Assembly: GCA_036023115.1 (NCBI GenBank)
Contig: JAYKKT010000073.1
Location: forward strand, 19,205,001 to 19,269,000
Source: Brasenia schreberi
Lineage: Eukaryota; Streptophyta; Magnoliopsida; Nymphaeales; Cabombaceae
Length of the DNA stretch: 64,000 bases
Direction: 5' to 3'
The notes beneath the pieces are model-generated. The model was not told the DNA's origin, did not search any database, and saw nothing but the letters and a program-made list of their open reading frames with translations. This document shows, piece by piece, positions 32,609 to 44,800 of the stretch (position 1 is the first letter of the stretch; every line of letters starts with the position of its first letter). Made by a program: the position numbers and the translations under genes.

Positions 32609-35600
32609 ATGGCATCGAGTTCTTCGCCGATAAATTCGTCTTCAGCAACATCGTCATCATCCTCTGGTGCAGGTTACATCGAGCATCCTGTTTCTATGTT
32701 GGATACTCTCGCTGGCATAGCTATCAAATATGGTGTCGAGGTAAGCGTTATTGTATGCCCATTTTATTCCTTTGCAGTTTGGAAATCAATGTACCTCTCA
32801 CTGCTCAATTTGTTTAAATGCTGCGAAAGGATGTCTCATAACTGGGTAGCTTTCCTTGGTTTGATTCTCTCTTGTCTTTCTTTCTTTCCCCTTTTCCTTT
32901 GTATATTATCCTTTACTGTTTATTTATCCAAAATAAAAAGAGATTTCATTTACTGTGAAAAGAGAAATTCAGTCAATCCCTTGAGAGTTGTCTTTTGGAT
33001 TCTCATAAGAGAGTTTTTTCAAGAGAACCATGGTCAGACACACTCGGAACCCTTTTCCAACAACTCATGATAAGAAAGAAGAAAGCCCCGTTTCAGAACA
33101 GTATACCGGAATCTTATCTTGAGGATTAGATATGCCTGATTAACTTCGTTTTGATATCGCTCGAAGTTTGTCTATTTATGCCCAGCAAAAGGTGAAACAG
33201 TAAAGGAAATTCTCGTAGAGACTTAACTATTTGAGCAATAATTTTTTGGGTTCTTACTTGTATATCTGATGAATGATACGACTGCTTACTTTTTCATGTA
33301 TGACTGATCCGCTTTCTCTTCATAGAAGAACCTTATTTTATTTTCTCCATACGATTGAGCAAGTAACCTTGAGGACCTTTTGTCAGGTCTCGGACATAAA
33401 GCGTCTCAATGGTTTGGTTACGGATCGTGAAATGTTTGCTCATAGATCACTGCGTATACCTCTACCAGGAAAGCATCCGCCATCACCAATCTTGTCAAAT
33501 GGCTCTCCTGACCCAGAGTACTGCTCTTTCTATAACTTATTCTTTTGAAGTCTAGGTTTAAAATTATTTTATCTCTAAATTATTTGCTGTTTAATTGCTT
33601 TGGTGCTTATTTTCTTCTTCAAGATATTGCAACGATAGAGTGGAAGCTAAGCAGTAATCTGTTCCATTTGAAATTTTGGCTTGGCTTCTTTTCATATTTT
33701 AATGGCTACCATCATATGAGATGGAAGAACTAACATTATTCCTAAAATTATTATTTTTCCGACTGATTGATTACTGGGGAGATTCAATTTATCTTAATCA
33801 AGCTAAATTTGGAATCCAGAAGCAACTGGTTTCTTCTGAGGTCCCATGTTATCTCACATTTCAAGGTACTATATACTGACATGCAGACTGCCAACATTTA
33901 GTCCTATAAAGATGCAACCGCGTCCAGGTACATTGAGCCTTTGTAAATCAAATTCTGGATGATTAAGTGACTGCCCTCTTGGTTTTGGCTGCTGTTATTG
34001 ACCTGTGCTTGCACTAGTTACTTGATCTTTCCTCATGAACTCTTCCCTCAGTGTTTCATGTTGAAGATATTGTAACTCAAATAAATTATCAGACTTGACA
34101 TCCGATACCTCCATCTACACTCTGCTACTTGACAACGCATGCATAAAAACAAAAAAGGGAAGGGGCCATGGATGTTGACTTAAAAGAGATCATTTGTCGG
34201 GTTCATTAGTTAGTAAACTGAACTCTAGCAATTTAGCTTCTTCAGAGTGTTTGTGAAACCTTTGCTACAATCTTCAAAAAATGAGATGAACATTTAATTA
34301 CTTGTAAGTCTGGCTTATCACAAATACAAATTGATTACTTTATTTGTAGAAAAAAAGATAGAGCGTGTTGTAAAGATCGCAAGGTAATTTCAGGAGAAAG
34401 CTTAACCACCCAACATCGACTTTTAGTTATGGATTTACAAATAAAAAAATGGATAAAGAGGAAAAGAGTGTATCGAGCTATTAAGACTAAATGGTGAAAC
34501 CTCAAAAGCGAGAAAGAAGATATATTTAAACAGAAAGTCCTTCAAGGAGATGTTTGGAATTATGTTGGTATACCTTGTGATATGTGGAATACTATAGCTA
34601 TACATATTAGGAAAGTGGCGAAAGATGTGTTAGGTGTATCCAAGGGAGGTGTACCAGCACAAAAAGAAGCTTGGTGGTGGAGTGAATTAGTGCAAAATAA
34701 AATCAAGGCAAAGAGGACACGTTACAAATTACATTATGCTAAGAAAACTAGTGAAACTTTAGAGGCTTATAAGAAAGCAAAGAAGGAAGCGAAAAAGGCC
34801 GTGAGTGAAGCAAAAGCCAAAATTTGAGAGGATTTATATAAAAAACTCAACACAAAAGAGGGTGAAAGAGATATTTTTAGGATAGCTTGGGCTAGAGATA
34901 AGAAAACTAAAGATCTTAATTATGTTAGATGCATCAAGGACGAGAATGAGAAAATTCTAGTGGCAAATGATGATATAAGAAATAAATGGAAAAATTATTT
35001 TTATAAGCTTTTTAATGAAAATAAAGATGTTAGTATTAGCTTTGGAGAGTTAGCCAAATCAGAAAAGTATATAAACCACAATTTCTACCGACGTGTTCAA
35101 AAGAGTGAAGTCAAAGAGGCTCTTAAACATATAAAGGGTGGTAAATCGGTAGGACCAGATAATATTCCTATAGAAATTTGGAAAATACTAGGAGAAATAG
35201 GAATCACTGGGCTCACAAGACTATGATAAGAGAAACGAGGGAGTCATACGAATTGGTGTTTAAACTTTAAGAGGGGATAAATGTTTCTTCCTGGGATATC
35301 AGCTTGTCTCACTGATGTAATATAGTGTGAGTGAACTTGTGCATCGATGCTTATGTTCATTTTCTCCGTTAGTAGTTGCTGCATGCAATGTCATCCTCTT
35401 TTCATTTTCTATTATTCCTTGTGTTTATCATCGAACTGGTTGTTTTCTTACATTACCACTTCAGGTTCTGTTGTGTGTCTGTGCTTATTGCTTTTGTAAA
35501 ACCATGAACCCTGATATGAATGCAGAAAGAAGACCAGCTTAAGGACTCCTCCGAGGTATCCGCGTGGAGATCTCCTCAAAGATTTTCAGTCACTTAAACT

Positions 35601-36330
35601 CAAGCCACAAGAACGAAATGTTTCCCCAGCGATGAGCAGCTTACAGGGATATTATGGCCTGGTGCCATCCAGTGGGAACGACAGTCTTGGTGGGGAAGGC
35701 ACAGAGATGACACTGTACAAAACAAACAGAAGTAAGCTCTCAGCAGATGAACCTCCTTCACCTCCTCCAGAAAATGGAGACTCCAATTCATCCTTAGGCA
35801 GGCACCGAAAATCCAGAAGCATAGAGAACGGCTTTCACCTGGAAAATGGCGAATTGTTGGGTGATTTACAAGCAGGCGATGGTAGCACTGAGAGATTGAG
35901 CGAGAAGTCCGTCAGGTGTCGCCAGAAGGTAGATGCTGATCTGGCTTCTTTGAACCCAGAGCTGATACTTAAGGAGGATGGTGGTGGCAGTGCTGGGTTT
36001 CTGGGGAGATCGGGTAAAGGTCTAGCACTGAGGCCTAAATCTGCAAGCAGAGCAAATCTTGCTGATTGCATTGCAGACTCCGTTGGCACTCTCCCTGCTG
36101 GTTGTTCCGGCAACTCTCTTATGTCCAATGGTTCTGCTGGTGTCCAGCGATCTTCGAGCACCTCCAACCTGCAGGAGTCCTTTCAGAATGCTGCTTCAAG
36201 CTGGTCAGCATCAAAGTGGATGTTGAAACCAGATCTGCAGGCTCTCTCAGCTGTTGCAATCACTAGACCCATATTTGATGGCTTGCCGAAGCCGATAACT
36301 GGCAAGCGCAACAAAGCTGCCCTGGATTAA
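32609..36330 (+). CDS. LysM-domain protein (plant intracellular type)
   Basis: Three exons, 32609-32740, 33387-33517 and 35526-36330, join in phase to 1068 bp and 355 aa. After a Ser-rich start (MASSSSPINSSSATSSSSSG) comes one LysM module split by intron 1: IEHPVSMLDTLAGIAIKYGV then VSDIKRLNGLVTDREMFAHR and LRIPLPGKHPPSP. LysM modules bind N-acetylglucosamine polymers. There is no signal peptide and no transmembrane segment, unlike LysM receptor kinases. The rest is low in complexity, with DLLKDFQSLKLKPQER, SPAMSSLQGYYGLVPSS, many SR/SK sites and the end PIFDGLPKPITGKRNKAALD. This matches the plant 'LysM domain-containing protein' group with a single N-terminal LysM. No lesion seen. Intron 2 (2 kb) hosts an RTE fragment. 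Confidence 0.93.
34265..35226 (+). mobile_element. RTE LINE internal fragment
   Basis: Matches the stretch from the endonuclease end (TQIDYFICRKKD-like, with SLTTQHR) through the linker (AIHIRKVAKDVLGVSKGGVP, ETLEAYKKAKKEAKKAVSEA) to the start of RT (KGGKSVGPDNIPIEIWKILG). Both ends are cut: it stops at GLTRL(F) near 35225 without RT core or 3' tail. A LINE copy lacking its 3' end cannot come from simple target-primed insertion. It lies in LysM intron 2, same strand as the gene. Confidence 0.9.
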
Positions 36331-37454
36331 GTTACTCAGAACAAGTTGAAGTCATGTTTAGTAGCAGAAACATTCTTCAGAGAAGTGGGAACAAGAGCAA
36401 TGCATTCATTTCGTCCTTGATGACTCATGCTACCAGGAGGTTCCTAAGCTTGAATCTTCTTCAATAGTAAAGCTTTATTCACATATACATAGAGAGGAAT
36501 TGCAAATAAACCAATGATTGCTGCAAGAATGTCGTCTGTCCCTGGTCAGTCAAACATATTCTGTCGAGATTCAAAGGTAAGGAGCTATCGATCTCCTTTT
36601 CTATGTGAAACTTGGTGCATAAAGTCTTTTTTTCTTTCTTTTGTCCTCTATAAATACATAAAATGTTCATAGATGACTGTTGAATTACTGTGAGATAAAA
36701 ATCTAGATAGAGTGGGGATTTGTTGCCACAAGGACATTTTAGTGTACCCTCCGAGATTTTTGGGCCATGGGCCTTCCTGGTTGAGGTTGCAGATTGTTTG
36801 GTATCGGAGATAGAGTCCTAAAAGGTGTTCTCCAGCAACAGTGGGCAGAATCAAAGTCTGAATCCGGCTGAGGTGGTGCAATGAGTTGCCACAAGTTCTT
36901 TTACAACACCCATTTCCATTCTTGGACTATAGCTAATAAAAGTTGTAAACGTGTTCTACCGAGAACCTGTCTGATATTGTTTGTTATGAACTCTCTTGAG
37001 ATTGCAATGTGTGATGCAAGGCTTTTATTCAGGATGATGACAAGTTGCGTATCTCCTTGATTGCTCGTGTACCCTCTTGTGCTTGCTCGTCCATGTGTCC
37101 GCACGTGCCCATGAGTGTGGAACAAGATACGTGGAAGCTATATATTTTATAATTACGGTAGAAAATATTTTAAATAAACGAGACCCACCAAAACGGCGTG
37201 TGAATGTAAAAAAGAATGAGATCTTCGTCGTGGCAAGAGTTCCATGGACTTACGGAATCCATTATTTGGCATGGAATTATGGTTTCATATGTTCAATTTA
37301 AGTAAAACACAAGTTGCCTTCTCCCTCATGTTGATATCCTACCTCACACGAGAACTCAATTGTTAGTTTCACTTATATCTCATAAAGAACCATGATCACA
37401 AGCTCATGTAAGTCTAAAGAGTGCAGTTTTAATACTGCACCGCAGGCCTGAACA
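36331..37454. other. LysM 3' region and intergenic DNA
   Basis: The first few hundred bases are the LysM 3' untranslated region; I see no certain polyadenylation site. The remainder has no recognisable gene. Confidence 0.4.
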
Positions 37455-37574
37455 CTCATTGTTAGCTCAATGACAAGACATTCTAGTGTTGTTGCTGTTG
37501 ATGAGGAGTTCGACTCTTAAAAGGTGCATGTATGTGTGTTAGGCTTCGGCCCCTTGTAACAAAAATATATGTAT
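37455..37574 (+). mobile_element. tRNA-derived SINE, family A
   Basis: Has TTGTTAGCTCAATGACAAGA (A-box region), GAGGAGTTCGACTCTTA (B-box), a GTATGTGTG middle and GTTAGGCTTCGGCCCCTTG before an A-rich end. Possible target duplication GCCTGA at 37446-37451 and 37575-37580. Confidence 0.75.
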
Positions 37575-37580
37575 GCCTGA

Positions 37581-38094
37581 CACAAAAATCAAACATACCT
37601 TAAACAACTAATAATTAGAAAAAAATTAGAAAAGCTTTGCAAGAGATTCAAATCTCTTATGGAGTTGCAAGTGCTCGAAGCTAACAGAGTTGGCCGAGGC
37701 AAAGGAGCTTTCGAGGTCGATCGAACAAAAATTTCTCCATTTTTAAATAGCTGAGGAGCGTTTTAAATACATGTAGTTTTTTATAGTGTACCTTTTCTAC
37801 ACAATCAACTATAAAGTCGGTAATCTAAGGATCAAAGCTCCAGAAAATCAAGCCTTGCTCGTTAATCTTGTCTTTTATTTGCTAGTGCAAAAACTCGCAT
37901 ATTCTTGAAAAGAACAAAGAAATTTAATGTAAGAAAAGGAGTATATTGGTAAACTACGTGCAAGATATTTCCGCTTCAACGTGTACAAATATCTCACTTA
38001 TATCGGCTAACGGCAACAAGAAAGAAGATGAGTGCGGTAACGTTCATCCTGCCTCATCGTGTTGGCTTCTACCACTCAGCTCATAACAACAGAC
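37581..38094. other. Intergenic, no recognised feature
   Basis: AT-rich spacer; further exons of the neighbouring GH3 gene were looked for on the minus strand and not found. Confidence 0.35.
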
Positions 38095-38353
38095 CCACAT
38101 TGATGTTTGGTTTCCAGAAGGTCAACCCAGCCACATCAACATTGCTCATGGCTCTAGCCTCGGTGGAAACAGCCTGCAATGGAAAAATTGAATGAAAAAA
38201 CGAAAACTCAAAGGGTGACATATATATATGAAGACCAGGTACTCACATATACACATTATTTTTGAAAGTTATTGTTTTAAAATCCTAATCATTTGTAAAT
38301 ATATTAATGTAGTATACAAGTAAATATGTTTATGTACTGGAGTAGCTACAAGA

Positions 38354-38563
38354 AACTCTACCCATGTAAGGATCATCCTTGCATGACCGGTCCCAAGGCT
38401 AGATAAAAGGAGGGTTGCGTTAGGCTTATAACAACCAATGTAAAACTTTGTCGGACTTATTTACCATAGATTCTACAAATTATGATAAGGCTTTGTGGAA
38501 ACAAAAAATTCATGTAGCCTACCCTATCTAGTATGAGAAAAGGCTTAATTGTTATTGTTGTAC
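38354..38563 (+). mobile_element. Au-like SINE
   Basis: About 210 bp, flanked by TAGCTACAAGA at 38343-38353 and 38564-38574. The 5' part has CCCATGTAAGG, a B-box-like GGTCCCAAGGC and AGGAGGGTTGCGTTAGGCTT. The join region reads CTACAAATTATGATAAGG. The 3' part has GGAAACAAAAAATTCATGTA and the terminal TTGTTATTGTTG. It inserted in the intron of the GH3 fragment. Confidence 0.88.
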
Positions 38564-38574
38564 TAGCTACAAGA

Positions 38575-39125
38575 GCTTCACCCACTTCATTTGCTAGTCA
38601 AGATCTTTAAATTTGAAACAAAAGTGAATTTTCGATATGAATTCCATACTTGACTAATGGTTTTCCACAAGGTTTCCTTACGGTGAGGATGACATTAAGC
38701 TAGTGTTAGGAAAAATCATAGAAATACATGCATAAGAAACCAATATACAATAATTATAAACATGCCCCAATCAATATGAGCTGCATATCCAAAGTAAGTA
38801 ATAAACAAATCGTATGAAAAACACAAGCAAAAACAATAATCATCACTTTTGACCGTTAGATAAAAAAAAGTTCATGTAAAAAGATACCTCAAAGACAATT
38901 CTCAAATCCAACCCAGGGCCCGACCTTACGCCCGTGTGAGTTTGTCTCATTCTTCAATATGAGACTAAACTTGTCTTGTCTTTGTCATCATATGCACAAG
39001 TCCCTCACATACGACTTTTTATACTTTAGGGCTTTCACATATATAAATTATATATCAATTGAATATCTAGGGATACTAAACATGAATTAAATGTCATTAA
39101 TACAGATGAGTTTAATTAACCCAAC
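38575..39125. other. Non-coding between SINE and GH3 exon
   Basis: AT-rich sequence without recognisable features; intron of the dead GH3 gene. Confidence 0.35.
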
Positions 39126-39569
39126 TTAATTAACATTAAATCCAATAGCTAGTAGTAGCTCGGGCAACGTTCGATTGTCAAACCACGTCCCCGGCCCCAC
39201 ATTGGACACACCATGTAAGGCCTCGAACCACCACTCATACTTGGGCAGACCAAGCCTCTCTACTCCCGCAGCAGTGTTACCCAGCTGAGCCACCTTCTCA
39301 TCCAAGGTCATCCGGTCAACCAGGTCCTTGGCTGGAACCGGGAACGGCAGCGACTTGTCGCAGAAGGGGAGTCTGTTCATATCCAAACCCAAGTCAAGAA
39401 TCTCGATTCGTTGCATGCAATCGTAAGGTCTCGAAAATCCTTCCATGACACGACCGCGAAGATGATGACTCGCCATGTTTGGTACTGGCCGAGTATAAGG
39501 ATCCATGGACCCTCGGAGAAGAGGAGGAGGAGGAGGAAGACAAGAAACAGCAGAAGAAGGTCTGGCCAT

Positions 39570-40070
39570 TGCTTCTTAAGGTGGCAGAGAAAAATCGAGA
39601 GTGGTGCGTAGTAGTATGGAGATTTCTAAGGTGCATATATAGTGCAAAAATGCTATGATTAAGAATGATAGTGCAGTAAGGATGATCGATTCATGTGGAG
39701 ATCTTATCCGCATCGAGAGCAATGGTGGTGGATAATGATAAATCTCTTCTTATATGGAAGGGAACAGTAAAACCTTTACTTTTATTGTAATATGGTTTTA
39801 TTTTAGTGTTACTTTATTTGACCTGATGAACCTTATTACCAAAATTATTATTATATGCCAACCATGTTCTTGTCTTTGGATAGGTAATTGTACCATGTAT
39901 GATCACTTGCTGCCATCAATAGTTTCTCCACTGGATGAGGTTCAATTCTGATCCAGATCCTGGCGGAATTGATCGGAACTTTTTCCCGGGTAGGGCAAGC
40001 AGGCCACGGTTAGACTGACTGCATGTATGAAAGAAAACGTAGACGTATTGTGAATGAAATGCATTGTTGA
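39570..40070. other. Intergenic, no recognised feature
   Basis: Upstream of the GH3 fragment. Nothing recognisable. Confidence 0.3.
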
Positions 40071-40560
40071 TTACATAATTATTAGATTGAGAAGGCCACC
40101 TTGCCTAGTTGGTGTCTTTGGTACCGGCTGTCTATTGGAAGGTCTACCATAATTGTGCGTGTGGAGAACAACCCAACGGGTACTGCGCGGCGCGGTTTTC
40201 CACTGTAAGACAGCAAGTCCTTCAGCTGCAACCCTCTTTCCCCTGCTAGGTGCTACTACCAATCTCTGTTCTAGCGTCTGAAGGCAAACTCTCAGTGAAT
40301 CCAACTCCAGTGGCAGTATCATCATCATCTTCTTCACACATATGGAAATCATCCTTTTGTTATCTCCTTTCCTATATGCTCTCAATCATCTGCAGGCATT
40401 GCCATTTAATATCTTTTGGCACACTTCTAACTATGCTTGTGCATGAAGCAACTTCTTTCCTGGTTCCTGCTAGGTGGTGTTTCAACCTTGAAATTCCACC
40501 ACTAACCATCTTTTCACAAAATAAGCATCTAATCTTTAACCAGAAACCTTCAACTGGTAT
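40071..40560 (-). pseudogene. BED zinc finger remnant, hAT transposase type
   Basis: The minus strand from about 40527 to 40372 reads CLFCEKMVSGGISRLKHHLA then GTRKEVASC, a BED finger (CX2C...HX4-5H/C) of the kind found at the N-terminus of plant hAT transposases and hAT-derived DUF659 proteins. The segment VPKDIKWQCLQMIES follows and then a stop. The next 300 bp (to 40071) are open in another frame but I do not recognise them. No dimerisation domain is present, so this is a fragment. Confidence 0.75.
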
Positions 40561-40976
40561 ACCCCACTACCATGCCGGATCATCAGACCGATAATGGGAG
40601 TCTCTACCACCCCTTCCTGCTATCTCAATGAAGTACTTTAATTCAAACAAAAACCTGAAAATAAAAGCACTTCGTAAATCCCCCAATCTTCAAATAACAC
40701 TCAAATGGAGTGTCTCCCACTTCATGAATGCAATAAAAATCATATACACACACTTAATAACTTCATATTTTGTCATTCAAAAAATAAATAAACGAAATAA
40801 CACAAAAAAACAAATATAAAAGAAAAAAAATGAAATAACATTAAAAATATACCTAAATCCGAGTTTGGAGGCTTGCACGGACACCGTAGGGCACGATTTT
40901 AGAGCTTTGAACACCAAGAAGGCGAAAACCGGCTCTTAGAGAGCTTGAGAAACCCAAAATCGCGTGTTTCGGTCGG

Positions 40977-41293
40977 CTCGTATACATAATGAGGTTATTA
41001 GAAACCAATTGGGAGTAGCACCAATAGAGGTTAAAATGAGGGAAAATCGTTTAAGATGGTTTGAACACGTAGAAACACGACCAAAGGACACTACCATAAG
41101 AATATATGAAAAATTGGATTGTAAAAATGTTAAAAGAAGAAGAGGATGATCACAAAAATAAGTGAAAAAAAGTATAAAGAATGATCTAGTTTATATTGAG
41201 TTAACTGCTAGCATGACACATGATAGGGCTATGTGGAAACAAAGAATTCATGTATCCGACCCCATCTAGTATGAGAAAAGGTTTAGTTGTTAT
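40977..41293 (+). mobile_element. RTE LINE 3'-end fragment
   Basis: Starts at the [20 protein letters not shown] codons of the LINE C-terminus and runs to the terminal block; the tail is short (GTTGTTAT). Frames are broken after about 60 codons. Confidence 0.85.
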
Positions 41294-41812
41294 AAAGGAG
41301 AAATAGAGCATCACACAGTGGCAGAGTGTATGCATTGATATATGCGTCTTGGTATCCTGCATGATATGGTGTCTTCTACAATATTTGCAACATCAATGAG
41401 TAGTCTATTTATCAAATTTCATTGAAGAAATATGTCAAATTATCAGCTTATGGTATTAAACATATTGTTGACTGGTTTTATCTACAAACTGTTTCTCATT
41501 TGATTCAGTCATCCGCCAACCTCTTGTCTTACTGTCATGCTGTCTTTTCAGGACAAAGCATGAATCTCTCACATGATGTCATATGTTTGCTGTTCTTTGG
41601 TATATTTTGAAGTGCTATTAAGACCTTGATTGAGATGTAACATTAAAAATGCCTTTGTGTTTTTCCAGTACTGACATAAACATTACCTACATGGCGCAAA
41701 TAAGCTTGCGGACATTCTGTCATTTGTAGCTTTAATATTCATCGAGTAGGCCATGCTCAAGAGGATATTTTTTGCCTAATTTGTTTAATCATCATTTTTC
41801 TGTACATGGTAG
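41294..41812. other. Non-coding upstream of the O-fucosyltransferase exon
   Basis: Probably intron. I searched for the preceding O-fucosyltransferase exon (Gly-rich GGLNQQR-type motif) and did not see it here or as far up as 39.6 kb. Confidence 0.35.
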
Positions 41813-44800
41813 ATGGCAGATGCTGTGGTGATCACGAAGTACTTAGGAGCAACATTGTTGTTACCAACCATCAAGGATAGTGATAATGAACCAAATGGGT
41901 GAGTATCAACATTACTTTTGTTGAAAATATGAAATATTGGATGGATTACCTGGCAGTTGTCTTAAAATATGCAAAAACCATGTATTCTTGACTATACTTG
42001 TTTTCTCTTTGTCTACAATAAGGCTGGGTTAAACCCCTTACAAACAGCACGCAAAGAACAGAGGTCAGAGATGGATAAAGGAGTCCATTCAAGAAGCTTG
42101 TGCTCGCTATAAATATAGTCATTCACAATTTCAAGGACATCCATGGCTCTAAGTTAGGGATTTTAATGTAAACAGCCAGCCCATGAGAGAAAAGAGAGGT
42201 GGCCTACTTTCATGCAATAGTATATATGCTCTGAGAGGGGATCCAATCCTGTCAGCTGATTGATATGGAGAGGCTGGCTCCAAAATTCACATGGTGTGGA
42301 CCCAAATGGTCGATTATCATAGTGCTTAAATGACTAAATAGAGTGCTTTGTAATGGAGAGTTATGGTGCCGATTCATGAAAGCCTTAGTGGAGATATTGG
42401 AAAGAATAACTTCTTATGATCACCCCCAACTCACTCTTTGTGAACCTCCTTTGTGTGGCGGAGCCAACATTGTTTATTAACCTTGAGCTGAACATTCCAT
42501 GAGCTCTCTGGTAGCTTCTGGAAAAATAGCATCACTATCTGCAGCTTTGAAAGATCCTACTATGTCTGGAAACAAAAATCTGACTTTCTGATCATCTGCA
42601 ATAGCAAATTTATCAAAATGTACCTGAATCTCAACATTCTTATATGCTTGGCGCAACATTAGAAAGCTGAAATTATTGAAGAAGTACAAAGTCCTTAGTG
42701 TCTATTAGAAGTCTTTAGTATTTTAATTTTTAAAGGTATTTTTAAATTCGTTTCATTAATAAGCCACTTTGTAATGTTGTTTATAACGGAAAACCCTACC
42801 AGCTGTGTAACTCATCTAGTGATAGAGGAGAAAGAAAAGAAGAAAGAGGGCGGTGGCTCCGAAGGGGGAGACTGCCACTGCCGATTCCATCTTCATCCAT
42901 TTTGTTTGTTTAAATCTTCTCAATCACACCAAAATCAACATGGTACTAGAGCCTTCTCGAGTGCTTCATCAAGAGATCGAGGGTTGGTGATCGATAAAAC
43001 ATGGTGGCTGCGAAATAAGGGCTTTTAGAAGCAGTTTAGATGGAGACCACGGTTGTTTCAGCGCACCGAAAAATAGTTGCAGCAGGTAGACACATTGCTG
43101 CCAAAAATATTGAAATAAAAACCGTGCAAGTTGTGGAAAACCAAATACCATTTCAGATTACAAATATCAAATTGGATGGGAAAAACTATAGAGAACAGGT
43201 AAGATCAATTGAATTGGTCCTCAAATCAAGAGTAAAACTGAAATTTGTTAAGGGAACGCAAGTATGCTCAGATGAAAATAATACAGAGTATGAAAGGTAG
43301 TTAAAAGAAGATGCTCTTGGAAGTTCTTGACTATTACAGTCATTGATTCCATCCATTAGTAAGACATTCATGTACATGGAGACAACTTCAGAGATTTGGA
43401 CAGCCATAGCTGAAGCATATTCAAGGAAAAGAAATATTGCGAAAGAATACGAAGTGCTGGAAAAGATTAGAAAGTGCTGATAAGGGGATAAATCTGTGAG
43501 TGACTACTATGGAGAACTTCGAGGGCTTTGGAATTAACATGTAGTTGAAAATAAATGCAATCATTGTATAAAGGGAAGGACTGAAGATGTTGAAGTAAGG
43601 AAAGTGTTCGACCTCCTATGGGGAATTTCTCTTGAGTATGAATCAATTAAGATTAATATTCTTAGTAAAGAAAAGTTGCCCTATGCTGGAACTGCTCTTA
43701 AGAGAGGAAGATAGGAAAAATATGAAAAAGGGTGATATGTCACATACTCAAAAGAGTGCCTTTGCTGGAAGAGGCCAAGTGCCATTCCTGCATGGAAGAG
43801 GTTCATTTACTTTTAGTAGAAGAGGAGGTGGTCGATTTTAAGCCAATGAAAACAAAAATAAATTACGATGTTCACATTGTGACAAGAGAAGACATACTAG
43901 GGAAATTATTAGAAAACCGATACACACCAGAGATTATAGAAACTAAGTTGCTTCCACTGTTGAGAAGACAACAAAACCAACAACACATGATGAAATGTTG
44001 GAATTAAGAAGGAAAATTATAGAAATTGAATCCAAACTCAGAGATCAACCATCAACTTCATCAGAAAAACAAGAGATATATGTTCCTACTTCCTTCACTA
44101 TTAGTGGTACCTCTTCCTTTACTCAATCTAAATTTTGAGTAATAGATTGAGGAACAACTGATCATATGGTAGGTGATAATTCTAAGTTCATGGAATATCA
44201 ACCTTTATCCATACCTTAGTATATCAAAGTAGCAAATGAATCATTAATTCCAATGAAAGGAAAAGGAAAGATGCATGAACTGAGGATATGAGAAAAGGAA
44301 GAACCTTTGAACATGGTGAACTGAGAAATGGGCTTTATATACTCCATGACAATTTTATTCCATCAAAGAAGAATGCATTTGCAATTACAAAAGTAGAGGA
44401 AAAGCTCAGGTTATGGCATAGCTGATTAGAACATCTTCCAGCCCAAAAAATTAGAGATGTAGTTTCCATTGAGTCTCGTAAAGAATTGGTCCTTCAATGT
44501 GATGGCAAAGGGCCAAACATCATAGAGTGCTATTCTCTAGTTGTGAGTCACAATCTTTAGTTTCATTTGAATTGATACATTCAGATGTATGGGGCCCATG
44601 TTCAATTCTCTCATTAAGAAAATATAAGTATTTTGTTACTTTTATTGATGACTATTTCATATTTACCTTTGTGTATCTCATGGAATCAAAATCTCAAGTT
44701 TCATCTTTCCTATTGTTCATAAACTTGTTGAAACCCAGTTTGGACATGCCATCAAGATCTATAACAAACTGTTGCCAATTAACACTACTTATGAAGAGTA

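Larger units (their letters stand above)
38095..39569 (-). pseudogene. GH3 beta-xylosidase N-terminal gene fragment
   Basis: Exon 39126-39569 encodes [40 protein letters not shown] and [20 protein letters not shown], the N-terminal signature of plant beta-D-xylosidases (glycoside hydrolase 3), enzymes of cell-wall xylan trimming. The usual WWSEALHG reads WWFEALHG. After GPGTWFDN the frame runs into unrelated codons and a stop, losing the SFPT...ASFN segment. A second exon, 38095-38173, gives [20 protein letters not shown] and KPNINV with a good acceptor and donor. No further exon follows, so nearly all of the catalytic domain is missing. The N-terminus also lacks a convincing signal peptide. 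A SINE (38354-38563) sits between the two exons. Confidence 0.85.

Noticed and set aside
33887..33929. Possible extra exon in LysM intron 2 (good acceptor ATGCAG and donor CCAG|GTAC)
   Set aside because: Its 41 bp do not fit the phase: one option hits a stop, the other leaves the wrong phase for exon 35526. Exon 33387-33517 joins 35526-36330 perfectly without it.
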